Assembly: GCA_905250125.1 (NCBI GenBank)
Contig: CAJNOL010000808.1
Span: forward strand, 1-64,000
Origin: Rotaria sordida
Taxonomy: Eukaryota; Rotifera; Eurotatoria; Philodinida; Philodinidae
Direction of reading: 5' to 3'
Length of the DNA stretch: 64,000 nt
Under the pieces are notes generated by a model, which had not been told where the DNA came from, did not search any database, and saw nothing but the letters and a program-made list of their open reading frames with translations. The translations under genes were made by a program, and so were the position numbers. Below are positions 62,816 through 64,000 of the stretch, in pieces. The stretch's first letter is position 1. Every line of letters begins with the position of its first letter.

Positions 62816-64000
62816 TAAATAAATAAACTAAAGTCTTTTTTTTTAATATCTATATCAATTTGATTTCATTAATCATTCATCTTTAATTCTATATAAAGAA
62901 AAATTCATTTTGTTGTATTGTTTAAATTTAAATGGAAATAAAAGTATTCTAATTTATTGAAAATCTTCTAATCAAATAATTCGGTTCTTATTGAACATAA
63001 AAAAAAACATATTTTTTCTTTTTTTTTAGAATTATACTCGGCATCTTCTTCGAACGTATGGGATCTTTTGTATTAAAGAATATGCCTTCATTGTCTGATA
63101 AACAAATCGATAATATCAATGTAGATTTAGTACAAATCTCGAAACATGTACGATCTTTTATTATCAATAATTATTGATGGAATCTACTGTTTATCTCAGA
63201 ATTAGTCATCATGATTACATGCAATCTTTAGGATAATAGCGTAACATTGATTAGATCACAAATCGAGATTAACAGATGGATTACAGATAGTTTTATTTTT
63301 ATTATATAAATTTGAACGATCATTATTATCATTTTTCTTAATTTTTGTTAAAAGTATTATCAAACAAAGTTGCCAGATCTTCTGAAATTTAAACATTTTT
63401 CTTATTACTTTCTGATCTTTATTAGATCGTAGCTTTATTAGAGTGTAGATGTAAGTATGAGTCTTCCCTTCATCCATGCTTACTCTTGATAAAACATATT
63501 TGAAAAAATGGAAAATATGAACAATAATATCGAACTGATGTTATACAATCTTTATTGTTTTCTTTCGTAGGATCTCTTAACCTGTATAGTATACAGCCTT
63601 ATTCACTTATTTTTACTAGTTTTCTTCGGTTTACTGTATTTCTGCAAAGCTTCTAAAGTTTTTTTTCTTTTTATATGGTTGAATAGAGCATTAACTACTG
63701 TATAGAACTGTATAGTTTTTCATTTCTTAGCTTAGCCAAAATTTTAATAAATGTCGAAAATTTTTTTTGAAAAAGCTTTTGCATACTCATATCTCAAAGA
63801 AAAAAAAATTCAATTTTCGTGAAAATGGTTTTAGATTGAAGAGATCCATCAAACTTAAAGTTTTAGAAAGTATTGAATGAAACTATTTTGAATTTACAGA
63901 GAAAATTTAATTTTACTATTGAAATTTTATGCAATTTTGTACTAATAAAAAAGCAACATCTATATTAGTGAAAAAGATTTCAATGTTTATGAAACAATAA
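62816..64000. other. Downstream region, one possible exon fragment, otherwise nothing
   Basis: From an acceptor-like T run ending TTTTAG (63029) an open frame of about 49 codons runs to a stop at 63175-63177. It has coding-like composition (FERMGSFVLKNMPSLSDKQ), but no partner exon or family was found. The rest, to the window end, shows no gene. Confidence 0.35.

Noticed and set aside
1-64000. Possible CRISPR array, operon or prophage structure
   Set aside because: No spaced direct-repeat array and no bacterial gene organisation; every gene is spliced or typical of animals.

Overview
This is eukaryotic, metazoan nuclear DNA. It is AT-rich. Almost every gene is cut by short GT-AG introns (about 48-75 nt) with T-rich acceptors, plus a few introns of 0.4-2.3 kb that mostly carry repeats. 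The genes include an axonemal dynein heavy chain, an SLC22 carrier, an endosomal CLC exchanger, a TRAF protein and a RhoU/V-type GTPase, so the source is an animal with motile cilia. The intact, intron-bearing gene of a mainly bacterial family (DUF885), the compact introns and the many small DNA-transposon relics would fit a rotifer, perhaps a bdelloid. That is inference and is not proven by the window.

Layout: 1-4333 (-) is the 5' half of an ABCA transporter whose 3' end lies outside the window. 4541-5200 is a foldback element. 5753-10356 (+) is a membrane-anchored DUF885 putative metalloprotein. 12352-13132 is a broken Tc1-like transposon. 14153-14572 (+) is an orphan ORF. 15422-16046 is a non-autonomous element with inverted and direct terminal repeats. 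16352-38799 (+) is DNAH6, complete in 56 exons. 39108-43093 (+) is an SLC22-family carrier. 44515-50713 (+) is a CLC-3/4/5 chloride/proton exchanger. 51685-51918 (+) is COX17. 52044-54606 (-) is an unknown protein with a C-terminal EF-hand-like pair. 54753-57241 (-) is a Rho GTPase with altered catalytic residues. 60341-62800 (+) is a TRAF protein. The rest is intergenic.

Exon coordinates were read by eye from splice signals, phase and family similarity. For every complete multi-exon gene the exon lengths sum to a multiple of three (DNAH6 12,414 nt; CLC 2,514; DUF885 1,911; SLC22 1,656; TRAF 1,392), which supports the models. The genes are ordinary, unrelated animal genes with no operon-like logic. 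COX17 and the EF-hand gene are convergent; the Rho and TRAF genes are divergent over 3.1 kb.

The least ordinary content is: (i) the Rho GTPase with non-standard residues at positions 12, 59 and 61; (ii) the DUF885 gene; and (iii) at least seven long-arm palindromic elements, five of them inside introns, of which three look like one family. I saw no convincing new multi-gene system.
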